From Culex pipiens pallens (Eukaryota > Arthropoda > Insecta > Diptera > Culicidae), in contig NC_068938.1 in the NCBI RefSeq assembly GCF_016801865.2, positions 61,587,211 through 61,651,210 on the forward strand: DNA of 64,000 nucleotides. The letters are read 5' to 3'. The notes beneath the pieces are model-generated. The model saw nothing but the letters and a program-made list of their open reading frames with translations, was not told the origin of the DNA and made no database searches. Made by a program: the position numbers and the translations under genes. Shown one piece after another: positions 24,971-39,451 of this stretch. Each line of letters begins with the position of its first letter. Within the stretch, counting starts at the first letter, position 1.

Positions 24971-27144
24971 TCCGTTTAGTACAACTAAAAACCTACAAAA
25001 TGCAATCAAAAGAATAATTTTTGGATTTTATTTCGCTGAAAACCAGGAGTTTTTAGAAAAATGTTTTAAAACGATGATTTTTATCACGAATTGATGCATA
25101 ACTTAACCAACTTGTTCAAAATGATATTCAAATGATCAATTAATAAAAACCATGATTTTTGAAGCTTCAAGTAGTCTAGAATCGAGGAAAAATATCCAAA
25201 TAGCTCATACACGCTTTTCAAAATTTCATCCTAAGGTGTACATTGCCGGAGAATGTGTCATAGACATTCATCAAAATAAAAAAAAAACACTTCAATGAAA
25301 AATATAAGAATAGTGGATTTGCAAAAACCTTTGGGCATTGCTTTTATGCATTATTTCCAATCCTAAAAACCGATGTGCCTTCCCGTTCTTGCCAACACAC
25401 AAAAAAAGGTGCAGATGGTTATGTTACACATGGCCAGTATGACAAAAACATAGTATAAGGCTCTGGAGATAAAATCTTTTCAATTAAATGTGAATAATTG
25501 TATATACAAAGTTTGTTATAAACATTTGTGATATGTGATTTGTTATTTTATTTTTGATAATTTTATCTTGGTTAAAACTTAAGGTAGTATTCTAATATTT
25601 CATAACACATTTAGATCTCACTCATAGAGAAATTTTCCCTACCATCAGGTCAGCTCAACGAATTCCTGCAGCATATTTCCCAAAAGCTATTCAGCTCATT
25701 CGAAAGCCCATCATTCTGGTCGCTGGAACGAATAGAATCTGCTGGCTCGGGCCGGGATTAAACGGTCGAGGCCATTGCAAACACACTCGAACGGCAGCTT
25801 TGCCGCCACCAGGTGACCTTTCCAGGAAGCTCTACGCACCATCCGATCCGACTTCACTCGCAACCGAATTCCGGGAATCGACGGACCGCGTCCTTCGGTT
25901 GTAAATGTGCCTCATGTGCTTCGGTGTACACCAAAACCACTCTTCTCCATAAGATGTTGTATTTTCCAGTTCGTGTGGTTTGCTCTTGATGGGGTGTACC
26001 TTTACGTTACAATCAACGTGAGAGCTTTGCTATACGACCGGGATGCGGTAAATGCCTCCACTTTCCTATCACGGGTGGGTGTGGGTGGAATGTGGTCTTA
26101 TGGACCAGCGATCCCTCGTGAAACCACCACCACTTTTCGGAAGGTTCGGAATTCCATCGCCGAAATGCGTTGGTGTTGAAAGGTTCCGCAAGCTTATTTC
26201 GAAATGAGTTTTGCGCTACAAGTGAAGCGAAGAATATTACGGCGAGAGCTTCCAGGATTATCGGTGCTAAGGGGTACTCTTGGAACTACTTTGAAAATTT
26301 GGTTGAAATGAGTAAAGCAACCTTCGAGGAAACATAATAAACTATTTACCATGGCTCAAAAGGTCCTTCCTGGAACACTTTCTTCGACTGTTCCAGAGCA
26401 TAGAATTCATGCAAAATTGATCAATGGCAGTCCAGCAAATGGCCCTCCTCAAATGGTTCGTTCCGTCGCCGGTGGCGTTCGTTTTTATTATTTCTTCATT
26501 CCGTGAAAATGAACCCATTTCAACGGATGGCGCTCAGCAGTTTCAACAAACAGACCGCAGCTCTGGCAGCAGACGGATATTACCCTTATTCGAAAGGATA
26601 ACTTTTATGGGCTGGGTTCGCTTCCTTCCTCGAGATTAGGCAACAGCCTTCCGGAGAGAGTGAAACCTTCATTTACTGTACTTATTTGAGTTAATCCTAA
26701 AAAATCGAAGTCTAGATGTTCAAGAGTCAACATCTACAACATTTACCCTACATGAATGGGAAATGAATCCCGTTTACAATCCACTGGAGTTTGCAGTTAA
26801 AGCCAGTAGCAATTACGAAGCCATTCCAAAGAACCAACAACGCAAACGGAGAGGCTGTACCTGGACTGAACTTTAATCAAGACACACTTCTGCAGCCGAC
26901 TGGGCAGCTGGACTGGACTGGAGTGCAATGAATGATGCTGTAACAAAATTCTCGTTACATGGAGCTGTACAGCGAGCGTAAGTACGGCAATCAAACCGCG
27001 CGAGGTTTTATTGCTGAATTTTCATGCTAAAAGGTTACGTAAAAGTAAGGAATATGCTTAAATTGTTGTTTTTTAGGACATCTGGATATTCTGAGTTTAT
27101 GGGAAAATTTCGATTGCCAATTTAATTTTACCATAAAAGTTAAG
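24971..27144. other. non-coding interval, partly GC-rich
   Basis: 24,971-25,620 is AT-rich. 25,620-26,660 is GC-richer, unique and non-repetitive, with open frames (25,907-26,179 plus; 26,424-26,639 plus) that match no family I know. It could be conserved non-coding DNA, but nothing within the window proves that. Confidence 0.35.
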
Positions 27145-27867
27145 TTTTCATAGGGCGTAATGTTGTATGTTTGGCCCTTTTAAAATGTTAGTCTTGATTT
27201 AGAAAAAAATGAAAATTTTGTTTACGAAAAGATCGGAAAATTTCACGAATGTTTCATATTTTGACATTGTAAATCGAACCATTAATTGCCGAGAAAACTT
27301 CGAATACTTTCGAAAAAATTATCCAAAAATGGCAATAACTTGAAAACAGTGCACTTTATAAATTTTTTATTAAAGTACTTTTTAATTCAAATTCGATTTT
27401 ACATCAAAAAATTGAATTGAAAATTTTTGCTATCAATATTTCGATTTAAAAAAGTCAGTATTGATTAAAAAAAAATCATAACTCAGTCAATGATTTTTTG
27501 CACATCTTGGAAAAAATACATATCAAAACAATAAAAAATAGTGTTTTTTTTGCAAATCAAGTTGCAAAAGTTAAATAAAAAATCATAATTTTTTTTACCG
27601 TGTAAATTTTTTTTTCAGTATAGTCCTTATGAATTCCTACAACTTTGCCCAAGACACCAAGTCGATCAAAAAATTACTTCAAAAGATACTGATTTTTGAA
27701 TTTTCATACATCATTTTTGTATGGACAGCTGCCAAATATGGAAAATTATATGGACAAACTAATGATGCAAAATAGCTTCTTTGGGCATACCAAAAGCACC
27801 AAAAAAGTTTAAGCCGAATTAAAAAATACAAAAAAAATGAATGACTGAAACCTGAGAGAATTGCTCA
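27145..27867. mobile_element. F1 hairpin, right-arm copy
   Basis: It starts at the F1 centre (AGGGCGTAATGTTGTATG) and follows the right arm, with a deletion after TTAATTGCCGAGA near 27,290, to CTGAGAGAATTGCTCA. The left arm is absent. Confidence 0.75.
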
Positions 27868-30540
27868 TGTGATTTTACCAAAAAATGCAATGTAATTATC
27901 AACTATTCAATCGGAACTCTATTTTGCGCTTTCGAATTTCCTGAAAAATCAAATTTTCCTGATCACTGATTCTCCTCATCAATTCTGGTGTCAGATCTGG
28001 ACAGCTTCGAATCAACCGGTTGCAGCAGAAATTAACATTTCTTGGGAAAATATTTCATCTATCAACAATCCCGAAAAGTGTACCCACCTTTTTTGGAAAC
28101 GAAAAAAGTTACGGAAATACCCTCTCCACCACCGACTTTTGAGCTTTTTTTCCGGTCGGCAAATCGTCATGACAGGGCTATCCTGCCGCACGTGCATTAT
28201 AGGCTGAGATAAATTTATGACAAAACATGAATGAATTTTAACAAAACTTGATCGGAAACCGCATCAACTGCGTTCAATGTTGACACTCGTCCTACAAAAA
28301 TATTGTTCCGACCAGCTATGCTACTTTGCCACACGTGGTAATTGCGGCTTTTTTATTGATGTTCAAACTTAAAAACGCGTTTATTTTGAAAACGTAAAAA
28401 AAGCAAGTGTGACAAGATGGCACGACCACGTCGAAATGCTGAAAATGAAGCAATTTTCCCAACCGCCATCCTCTCATACCAGGCTGTGTGTGCTTTTATG
28501 ACCGTTTTTATCTGCAACATTTGAAGCTGCTCACACACACACGTGCATCGAAAAGCAGGGGTGGAGGTTACGCGTGTGGAGCTAGTTTACTGTCAAAACA
28601 TTTATACGTTCGTGCAGATCAACAACCGAACGGATCTTGCTCTCACTCTTTCTCTCTTTCTGGTTTGTGATGCTGCTGCCGTGGCTCTTCGGTGGGACTG
28701 GGCCACCAGGATGCGTAGGGTTCCCACCGAGAGCATTCCTGATTGCCAATTGAGCCGATTGATTCCTTTTGATACTGTTTTGCTAATTTGGTTTGTTGCG
28801 AGAAAAAGGGCTCTTTTGGAATTTTTCCTTACAGTGTAGATTCTTTGAATTGTACCGGGAACTGATTCCATCCAGAGATGGTTGGGGTTTGCAGCAACAT
28901 GAAGCATGTTTATAAACCAATTTGAGATAATGTGTTTCCTACACATAATTGATTCATTTGAACAAGAATGAAAACACCATGCAAAGTTTAATCATTCAGC
29001 GCTCACTTATAAAAACAAACATCAAAAAAGTTTACAATAAAGTACAGCGTTGTCAAAACTTCAACCGGGTCGTCAAACGTACTATCACAATTACCTTCCA
29101 CATTCCGACCCCTTTCAATAGTTCCGATTCATCTTCACCGTGGGGGTGCCGGATGATGTTTTCGTATTAGCATCAGCATGATTGCATATTTCATGATCCT
29201 TTTCGCTTGAGTAGGGTCCTCGAACGGCCAAACCAAGTCAGACCAAGTCAAGTCAGGACGACGTGACGTCGGCGATACCCGTGTATTGAATTGCAAAAGA
29301 AAGGATTGAACAAGGTGCAAATTCTCGTTTGAATACAAGGGGAAAGATGGGAGGGAGGGGAAGCTAACCGGAAGTAGGGCTTGCCACCACCTTTCGTTGA
29401 TGCCTTCCGGTTGCCGCCCCCGGGGGCAGCAGCACGCGGCATCGTATCCAGGCGCAATAAGTTCAAGGATAATCATTTGATATTATCAGTATTTGTGCCG
29501 CAACTTGTTGATTGCTTGCTTGCTTCCTTCCCGTTTTAGAAAACTTGCTCCTTTTGAACTGAGTGGGTCGTGCTAAATTGTGCGTTTTATGGTGGCGGGA
29601 CAAACGGAAGAAGGAAACTTTTGCATTCGCCAGGTTCTCGTACGAGAATTTGGCTTTGAGTTAAAGGGGAAGCTTTTATTCGGTTGACTGATTTGACAGA
29701 TGCAATAATCTTTATCGATGAGAATCTTCCGCATAGTTTTTATAAGTTTTCAAATGACCCCATTCTCCCCTATACACTTTTCACTTAACTCTTTATTTCA
29801 ACAACAAGAAAAGAACGAGAACCACTTCAAGCCGCACCACTTTCGAACCGTTTCATCGAATCGTTTGGCTTTGATTTCCACCCGGCTTCTGAACTCTGCA
29901 CCGGCGTAAAATATGGTGAGAATTTCCTCAGATGTTGCTTTCCGCACATGTTTTTCCTCCCTGTTTAGCATATTCACCACACACATATCAGTTTGGCTTA
30001 TCTAGGTTAGAGCTTTTCCGCCGCAGTAAGTTGGCCGTTTCTTGGCAAGGAGTTGAAAATAGAAAAAAAAGAGTTCAACACATGTATGCGAGTTGCGGTT
30101 GATATAAAAGTGATTATTTTATTCAAAGTTTCCTTCCGACAACCCTCCTTTTGGCTGCTGCTGGACTCGTCGTTTCAACTTATGCTTATGAAAGTTTCCG
30201 CCAGTGCGGAGCCTTAAGCCGATAGATTTCCATGACGCATAGCTAGAGCTGGGAAATTCTTTTTTTTTCTGCTTCATCCCGGTTAAGCTCTCTGATCCTG
30301 GCCTCGTGTTCCAGGCCAGTTTGCAGTGGAAGGGCTAAAGAAATTCCATCAAAGGAAACTTTAGCCCCGCCGCCATGGACTAGCAAAAGCCTGTGGCCGG
30401 GACACCAGGAAGCAATAACATCTGAGGAGAGCCTGGAGGACTCGGTTGCTCGTCTCGTGGACCACATGATGAGCCACATGGGGCTCTATTTGCCAAACCA
30501 CTACGAGGGGTATTTGCTGATGGTGATCCTACGCAATGTG
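27868..30540. other. unique non-coding DNA, no gene recognised
   Basis: GC content is moderate with few repeats. Open frames at 28,543-28,839, 28,602-28,946 (minus) and 29,135-29,476 (minus) overlap each other and resemble no family. At 30,300-30,530 both strands are open (see findings). Confidence 0.4.

Positions 30541-30600
<60 letters not shown>
30541..30600. repeat. (TG)n microsatellite
   Basis: About 29 uninterrupted TG dinucleotides. The predicted Cys-Val and Thr-His repeat peptides across it are artefacts. Confidence 0.97.
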
Positions 30601-30602
<2 letters not shown>

Positions 30603-30829
30603 AGAACTCAAAGGGGTTTGGATGCGTTAAGCTCTTCGGCTGGATCGCATTTGTTAGAGGGTGAAAAAATGAAATGCTTTGAACAAGGATACAGAGATAG
30701 CTTTGATATAAATGGAATCTGCGATAAGGGTCAGGAAATGTTTCATTATTTGTGTTTTGTGAATAGTTATGGACATTTGATGCATGATGATGTTGGCTTT
30801 GAAACATGGATGATTCTGGAGATGGTTTT

Positions 30830-30851
30830 GCCTTCCTCACTGAGGTAAGGC
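30830..30851. mobile_element. terminal palindrome of a dispersed element
   Basis: GCCTTCCTCACTGAGGTAAG followed by GC, then a CTATAATCCTGCTCTAAAAA continuation. The same end occurs inverted at 58,163-58,199 and in related form at 51,781. It is likely the terminus of a non-autonomous family. The other end of this copy is not clear. Confidence 0.5.
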
Positions 30852-31469
30852 TATAATCCTGCTCTAAAAATTGACATTTCACAGAAAGTTCGTAGACTCA
30901 CATTTATGACTACCGTCAGTGGGGGTGACTATAAGTCAAAAAACGATACACCTCTCGTAAAAAAAATTAACATCGAAAATCTTTCAACGTAGATTTGTTC
31001 TTAGATAGTTTACTAATATTTTTATCTAAAAAATGGTGGATTTTAATGAACACTACCTTAAATGCCAATACTTTGAAAATTGACCCTATCTCACCCCTTA
31101 GAGGGGGTGACAATGGGTCAAATGAAACTAAAATGATGCTCAAATACAACGATATGGCAAAAACAAGTCATCCATCAGTGTTTCTTGTTCGAGGGAATCG
31201 TATTGACGCGCTACAATGTTTGAAGTGGAGATTTTCAAACATTAGGGTAGTTTTCGAGCAATTCTAACAAAAATATTAGAAAAATGATTTTTCGAGAGAT
31301 CATTTTTGGCCAAAAACGAACCTCAACTTTAGACAGCTGCCAGAATAACATGATTTGTTCTAGAAACAAGATTCCGTAAAAAATCACTTTGACCCAATCT
31401 TACCTTTATATCTTTATATTTTTATGAAGCCGGATATGGAAGCAGGAGGTCAATTATTATTAATTGTTT

Positions 31470-32290
31470 TATTAACCCTCTACAACCCAACCCCGCCTCT
31501 AGACAGGCTTCGATTTAAAAAAAATCGTCAAAAATCATTTTTTCAACCAATTTTTGATCTTTAAATTTTAGGGTTGGAAATTTGTTTTATGTGACTTTGA
31601 CAATGATTTTGAAATAGTAGTTTATGCAACTAGTTGCAAAAAGAGGATTTTTTCAGCACGAGTCGTACATTTATCCAACGAGGTTCACCGAGTTGGATAA
31701 ATACGAAGAGTGCTGAAAAAATCAAGTTTTGCAACGAGTTCCATGCAACATTTTTTGCAATTCCACACACACTGAGTGAAATTTTAAGTCAAATTTTCAT
31801 GTATTTTGTCAATAAATCGCTTAAATCAAAAAAAAGTTGAAAAGTGTTACTTTTCGAAACAAGTGCTGAAAAGTTCAACTTTTCAGCACCCATTTGAGTG
31901 CTGAAAAGTAGAACTTTTCAGCATTTATTTTGAAAAGTGTTGCTATTCGATTCTGTTATTTTTGGTACAGAAAAGTAGGCTATTTCGTCGTTCAAGAATG
32001 ACAGGAAAAGTGAGTAGTTTCACGACGGAATTGCAAAAATGTTTTTTTTGGGTCAGACTATGACATAACGCATTTTTTACAATTTAAATGATAATGGTGC
32101 CATTCTAAAGCAGACAATGTGAAAAACAAGAAAAAAATTTGAAAAATTGGCTGTAAAAACATGAAAAAAATAAATAGGAAAAATGTAATGATTAGAGGTA
32201 GCAGAATAGGCCAAATACCATCAGAAACAAACATAAACTAAACAAGATAAATGCAAATTAAAATACTAAAAATTAAACAAAAAAAAAAAC
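31470..32290. mobile_element. AT-rich repeat interrupted by the stem-loop element
   Basis: It shares ACCCTCTACAACCCAACCCC at its start and ATAATGGTGCCATT... to ACAAGATAAATGCAAATTAA at its end with 50,774-51,205. The latter lacks the inserted 0.43-kb element and so represents the empty form. Confidence 0.7.
31616..32039 (-). mobile_element. 0.43-kb stem-loop element, minus-strand copy
   Basis: It starts TAGTAGTTTATGCAACTAGT and ends ACGACGGAATTGCAAAAA, the reverse complement of the 24.1-kb copy. It sits inside the AT-rich repeat of 31,470-32,290. Confidence 0.8.
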
Positions 32291-35200
32291 ATAAAACAAG
32301 ACAAGTAAAATTTATTGTAAAACAAAAGTTGCTCAAAATAACCTCCTAAACAAGCGAAAAATCTGGAAAAAAAATCATAAAATTAATTACTTTCAATTAC
32401 TGCACAACATTTTTAAAAGTGTGTGAATGTTATTTCTGATCGATTTGGTGTATTTGGCAAAATTAAGGTTATAATTATGGTATAGATAGAAAAAAAAACA
32501 TAGCTTTTTTATTGGTCTGCTTATCACTTAAAGTAGAATTCCCATTTTTTATTTTTATTTTTTTCATATAAAAACATCTGTTCATAAATATCGAGTTAAG
32601 GATTGTTCAAAATCTGATACCAAAGATATGAATTTATGTAAAACAAATATTTTTGTAAAAAAATTAAAATATTGTGAAACAAAATTTCAAAAATGTAATT
32701 TTTAATCTAAACTGCCTTTAGTTTTTATTAATTTTTAAGTTGAACCAAATTCAAGTTACAGGAATTTTTCTGTACTGTCATAATTGGGTCTGGAGGATTG
32801 AGATACGGTCATACACATTTCAGCATTTTTGTATGACCCAATCTCGCCCCCAGACTCGATGTCACCCCTGATGACGGTATTTTTTGTAAGCAAAGCAATA
32901 TTTTTCAGGGCTTACAAATTTTCTTACATGTTCATTTTGTGACTTTGTTGATCAAACGACTGGGAAAATTCTTAAAATTCAAAAATATATTTTTGCTGAA
33001 CTGCTTCAAAAAAAAACACAAAAATATCAAAACTAAAAAACTTTGTCTTAGGGAAACAACGTTAAGTTATAAAAGTGAAATAGAAAAAAAAATGCGATAG
33101 GTAACTAGTTTTTAAGAAAAATATCAATCATATCCTTCAACTTTGCCCACGACACCAAATCGATCAGAAATCTCTTCTCAATGTACAGATTTTTTTTTTA
33201 ATATTCACATTCTCATTTTTTTATGACCAGCCTCTTTAATTGTATATATAAATGCATCTGTTCATAAATATCGAGTAACTTCTAATTCTAATTCTAATTT
33301 TATTCTAAAAAAATCTAAATTCTAAATTCTAATTTTACCTCAATTTAGACTGAAAAATTGACATTACACCAGAAAAGAGGAAAAATTACACATTTCCAGA
33401 GGTAAAATTACATATTTTTTCTGACATAAAAGATGTAATATTACCATGATTTTTTTTTCTGTGTAGGAAATGCATGGAAGTTGTTTCCAAATAAAAAAAA
33501 CGTTGCTTAATCCACCTTCAGGTAGTTGGTGCCTTCCTCTCATTTATAGAGTAGTTCAAACAACCTAAGTTACTCAGCTTTGTTACCAACTACTAGAACA
33601 ACAAATTTCTCCTCCTAAATTTCAAATTATACTTTTTGATAAACTTAAATCGATTTGCCGAAGAGAGTTTACAATGTTAACAATGGATTGAAGTTCAGTT
33701 TATTTATTTTAAATTTCAATTTTATTTTTGCAAAGTAGATTTTTTATTATTTAAAAATGCCTAAAAGTCAATAATTTAATCTTTGAAAGATATAAGACCA
33801 AAAATTTATTTTTATTTATTGACTGAAAATGTATAAAATATGTCGGATAATAAATATAAGTTCAATTTTTTAATATATTTGACAAACTGCCCCTGACCAA
33901 GCCCCTCTGTCAAAACTATCCAAATCGGCACAACTTATTATTCCAAAGTTGTACCCCATTTTCGAGGCAAGATTTCAACCAAGGCCGGAAAGGGTACCAA
34001 CATTTCTCCTTCCATTTTTTCCCAGACAATTTCCCAAATGTGCCCAATTCTGTGCAAATTTACGACATCACGCTGCTTTTCATAAATTTACCCGCCGCCT
34101 GTCCTCGTCCTCGCCGTGCATAATACATGAACATGTTTTCTTACTGGAAGGCACGCACGGGGAGGTCTCCAGGTCCTGGGGCTCGCGTGCCAAAATTTGA
34201 CATTATTTTGGCAAACGGATTTCGTGACTTGAGCTAATGCTGGGGCTGGCGACGACGACGACCGGGTTGTACGTGCAGACTTGGGCCTTTCAACTTCTTG
34301 GCACACGCGATGAGTGGGGTGAAATTGGGCCAGTATGCAAGCGCAACCTCGATGATGATATGGTAGATGTGGTAGGCATCATTTTGGGCTGATGTATCGT
34401 GTGGTCGTTCTTGTGGCGGTCCCTTGACATGGTTTTTCTGGTTGTTTGAGCGTCGTGAAGGATTGTCAGCAAATGAATGTGAGGGGGATAGTATCGAGGC
34501 TAAATTATCTTATGGCCACGAGTTCTCGTTGACTTCTTTTCTTTTGGTTATGCTCGCGATTGTATTCTGGAAATTTATTAATACATCAAAACATGAATCA
34601 CAACAGCTAAATTTGGTAATTTTATTGCCAATCATCTCAACACCATCTCCAAACTTAAACACTAAAATTGCTTCCAACGAAAGCTTTTCCCTTCTTCAAA
34701 CACCTGAAACCACAGAAAGTTTAAAGAACTTAATTCCCATTAACTTCTCGTCCAGATTGTTCCCCTTGCGCTAGGGTGGTGTCGGTGGTCAAACTGCTCC
34801 AACCGCACTTCAGAATTTTCACTCTCGGCTTCCAAAGTTTGGCCCTTTCGGAAGTCTCATTGATATTCAACGAGTGAGAAGCACCACCCACGACGGGGGA
34901 TGTCCTGCTCGCAAGGGCCAAGAATTTTTCAGAGCGTGAAACTGTCAAACATTCCAATCTCGATTGTTCCCTTCCCAAACGTGGAATGGCGTGAAAATTC
35001 ATTAAAACTTTCGAAGTGTGTGTGGGTGTGTGTTTTTGTGAGGAAGGTTTTCCCTTTTCACCGCACGCTAGTCAGTAGGGTGAAAATCCGGAAAGCTTGC
35101 GCAAACAGAGGAATTCCACAGTGCTAAAGAGGCAGAAAAAAAACAATTTGCGCCTCATAAAAACGTGTGAAGAAGCTAGGCAAATGCAATCAAGTCATTT

Positions 35201-38200
35201 GTACCTCCCGGCAAAGTTCACGTTGGAGTGAGGTCCAACGATGCTGAATAATTCTGAGAGAGAAAAAGCAATCAACGGATTCAACTGCAAAGAAAAAAAC
35301 AGTAAAACTTCCGGAAACCAGTTCCGGTCGGCAAGAAACGAGCAAACTTTGCCCCCTGTCACTGTCTCTCAATCCGCTTAGCGTTGAAATTGAAACAGTT
35401 GCGAAATCGGTTTAAAATGTAACTCCAACGGACATTGGACAGCGCGCATCCACTTTGGTGATGCCGTTTCGTATCGGGAAATCGCTCTGCCATTAGAAAA
35501 TCTCCCAGATGTACTTTTGAGCTTTTTGCTGATGCACTTGCTTTCAATCGTAACAAATCAAATTGATTTTTTTTTTTTTTTTGTTGAAATTTATGATTTT
35601 ATTGCGAGCCTTGTTTCTCAGAAATTTCTAAATCTCATCTGAAAATTTTCTAGCTTTAAATATTCAAACCTTTTCGAAAAATTACACCTGAACAAAGTGC
35701 TGATAGCGCTCAGTATTTCAGCTGGAATTAGAATGTTTGTTCTAAAAACGGTGACACAAAACATTCCATGTGAGCTTCGTTTGAGCACACCTGTGTCGAT
35801 TCCAGCTTCCTCTGCCAGTAACGGTCTTATTTATCACACACTGTGGAACCAATCCAGTTGGAACTATTCGTCGATGAATGATGAATGATTAAGGTGAGTG
35901 TAAATTTTCTTTTTGCAATTTCTTTACTTTTGCTGTTTTTAAATAATGATTCGACATTTTTGTTAAAACTTTACGATAACGTTTTAAAGTTTGACACTCA
36001 TCTAAACAATTTCACAAAACTACGTATTTTTGGAAAAAAAATCTTTTTTTTTATTTTTTTTACAAAACAGGCATAAATGATTGGAATTGTTTCATACATT
36101 TCGATAGAATCTTTGAAAATACTCATTTCTTTTCACAAAACTACGTAGGGGAACAGCATCGAATTCCAGCGTGCCTCTAATGTTGCCATATCAGCTCTTT
36201 GACATTCAATTACAGCCCATTAAAAGTGTTTTCAACTGAAATCGAGTGATAAAAAGCTCAATAAGAAGTGAGCAAGCAAGTTTCTATCAGAAGTTTTTCA
36301 AAATTGTTGCTTGAAAAACAGACAACAGACGTAGCGGCTAGAACAAAATAATTTAAAAATCGTGTGTAAAAACATGGCTGCCAATCACACTAATCAACTA
36401 GCGCCATCTATTAGCCTATTGGCACTCTGTAAAGCAGCCATAATGGTTTTCTGAGAAGGTGTGTTTGAAAATGCATCACACTGAAATATAAAAAAAAAAA
36501 AAACATTTTTTTTTCAGTTGTATGAAAAAAAATGTGAATACGTAAAGGTTATTTTTTACTACTTTATTGAATCTATCTAACTTATTTATCTACGCGATTT
36601 TAAAACAGTTTAAGCTATTTTTAAAAATAATATAAATAATCAAGCTTAAAAAAAAGTATAGCTTGATGCTTTTCTCAACACAGCAACCTCTGTCGCACTT
36701 GAGCTGTCAAATTCTCGATGGCTGTGCTTGAAAGGTATAATTTTAACATTTATGTTACCATTTCAAAGTTTAGACACTTATCTCAAAAATTTCACTAAAC
36801 TACATATTTTTGCATAAAAAAAAAATTTTGTGTGTTTTACATAGCAGGTTTAAAAATGATTGGAAATTATTCATAAGGTGGATGAAATCTTTGAAAATAC
36901 TCAAAAAAAAAACAACGCACTTTTGAAAAAAAAAATACTCAATATAAATATATTTTTTACTATTTTGGTACCCAAATAATCCAATTTTTTGTAAAAAAAA
37001 ACTTTTTTTTTATATTTTTTTCAAAACAGGTAGTTTTTGAAAAAATTGAGTGTTTTAGAACAATTCGTTATTACTTTTGATAGGTATGAAAGATTGATCA
37101 TTTGATACTTAACCCGTAGCAAATATTTTTCAAAGTTTATGTCGCCACCCCCTTCAAAATTGGTGTGGAAAATCAGGTGACAAAAAAAATATTTTACCAA
37201 AAAACTTCAAAATTTCCATGAAAATTGAAATCTAGTCAAGTGAAAATAATCTAATATGCATTTTTTTGCATTGATAATCATATTTAGCATGTTTGAGCTT
37301 GTTTTAAAATGTTTTGAATTTTTATGAAATTCCAATGTACAGCACCGCAAAACCGCAAAATTTAACTGATAATTTCGCAAAAAAAGTTATCAAACCATGT
37401 ATAAAACATCACTTAGCTTGAGTTTCATTGGTTTCAGTGTGTGAAGTCATTATTTAGTAATAAATATGTACTCCTGGAGAGATCCAAAGTTTGTTTACAT
37501 TCGTAAGAAAAAAATGTTCCAAATTTGTGGATTTCAAGGGTCAAAGTAATTCTTAAAAAACTTCATATTAAAGTTAAAATTTGCGTATGTTCGATACAGC
37601 ATTCGAAAGATCGCAAGAAAAGCTTTCAAATGAAGGCGAATCATTAAGTTCAATTATCGATTTGCTATGATTTTTTGAACATTGGCCGATCTGGAAACCG
37701 TTCCGAATATGTGGGATGACCGTATTTACAAAATAAAATGTGTAATTGCTTTCGAAATGTAGGAATAAATCCCAATCATTTGATACCCTAATTGTAAAAA
37801 ACTAACATTTTTAGTATTTTTGGCAAAAAACGAAGTTTTGTAAATTTTTTTAGTATTTTTAAAAATGTTATATCTTTCGAAATGTATGAAAAAATCCCGA
37901 TCATTTGATACCCATGCCGCCAAAAAAAAATTGAATATTTTTTCGAGAAACAATTTATTTTTAAAATACAGGAAAAATGCTTATGTTTGGAAGCACAGAA
38001 TATCTCAAACAATATTATTATAAAAAGAATTAATTTTTATAGAACATTAAAAATAAGTTTAATGTTAGGAAATCATTTCAAACTTTGAATGATTAATTGA
38101 ATGGAGTGAATATTAACAATAACAAACTCTAGATTTTTTGTGAAGGGTGTCTAATTTTTGAACTCATAAAATCGTTAAAGAAAAAAAACGAGTCTTCAAA

Positions 38201-39450
38201 GCGTCGTTCTTATCGCATTCTCATCTCATTTGAGACTTGATTTTTTTTCTAGAAGATCTTTCAAATGTTTCAAATCTCGGGTTAGTTTTCAAATGGTCCT
38301 AAGCGCCAGTTGTAAACAAAGCAGTTTTTCGATTGGTTCTCGTTCAATTTACGAATTCCCAAATTCAAAAATGCTTTGAATTGTTCATTTGCACGTCCTC
38401 TAGAGGCTCTTTACTGAAACACAATGAAAATTTGGTTTGTTTCAGAGAAAAATTCAAATAAGTTTCTGAGGTCGCGTTGGCTGTTACGACGTATTGCAAA
38501 CTAACCAGTTTCTCCCCTTGGGTCTAATAAATCCAGCTGTGCAAGTGCAACATTTCTGCGTTCCTCTTCTGGTCCTGTTGCTGCGCTCAAACCGGAATCA
38601 GAGTTCCAAATTGGCATTGACACGCAGTTGTCTGCATTCACCAAAAATGTGATCCGACAATGTGACGCTTGTGATGCAAAAGAGTATTAGCAGCTGTGAT
38701 CCATTGTAGGTCGTTCCGCGAAATTTCCTGCAGACCGGACCGCGCAATCTGGGCGAGATGCGCAAGTTGACTGAACTGATTGGACGTCAATTTTGAAGTT
38801 CAGTGGATAAAACCACACTTTGCGGGTTTTTGTTAGAATATAGTCAGCAAATTGCTTCTATCTCTACAGTCAGGGCACACAAAGTACGGGAGTTTTTTCG
38901 TGAACTCAAAGTGTCACCATTTATAACCCCCAAAAATGTGCAAACAAGTTGAAAAAATCGTGACACGATCCAGGCCAAAAAAAATCCGCAGCACTCCGGT
39001 CGCTATTTGTGCTTTCCGCAGCGACCAGGCGCCAGGATATTGGAAAGATAAATAGAAAGTGAAATATAAATCCGTTCGATGGACGACACGCCGAAAGCCT
39101 CCTTGATTCCTCAAACATAGCTCAAGTGCATCGAACCGCATACTTGACTCGTTCGTTCGCTGGTTGTATAACATAGATCGGTGAATTCACTCTATAAATA
39201 CACCATGAATGCGGTGCAGTTTTCCCTATCTTGCACCAGGTACACACGGCGATGGCGATAGGCCGTCCATAGAAAAACTGCTGCATCCCAAGGTAAAGCC
39301 ATCACCAGAGCCGAAGTACTCTTCCGGTTGAAGTATGATCCGGATTTTTTTGTGTCCGCTGTAGGCCTTCAGACTTTGTGGCAAGCACCATAAAGGACGA
39401 CTTGTAAAAGTGGTCACAGAATTTGGATATGGGATTTGGGTTGTGAAAAT
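32291..39450. other. AT-rich to mixed non-coding DNA
   Basis: 32,400-33,300 has decayed F1-like arm remnants (GATCGATTTGGTGTATTTGG near 32,437 and, inverted, GACACCAAATCGATCAG at 33,149). 33,340-33,466 is a CACAG-type MITE remnant ending TTTTTTCTGTGT. 34,000-35,500 is GC-richer and unique, with no recognisable gene. 35,985-36,130 and 36,768-36,915 are diverged direct repeats. 37,740-37,925 has a short internal duplication. 38,200-39,450 is unique. Confidence 0.45.
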
Positions 39451-39451
39451 C

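Noticed and set aside
30301..30534. Candidate first oaf exon ending ...VILRN before a GT donor
   Set aside because: The resemblance is limited to the last two residues. The rest does not look like the OAF N-terminal region, and no signal peptide is visible.
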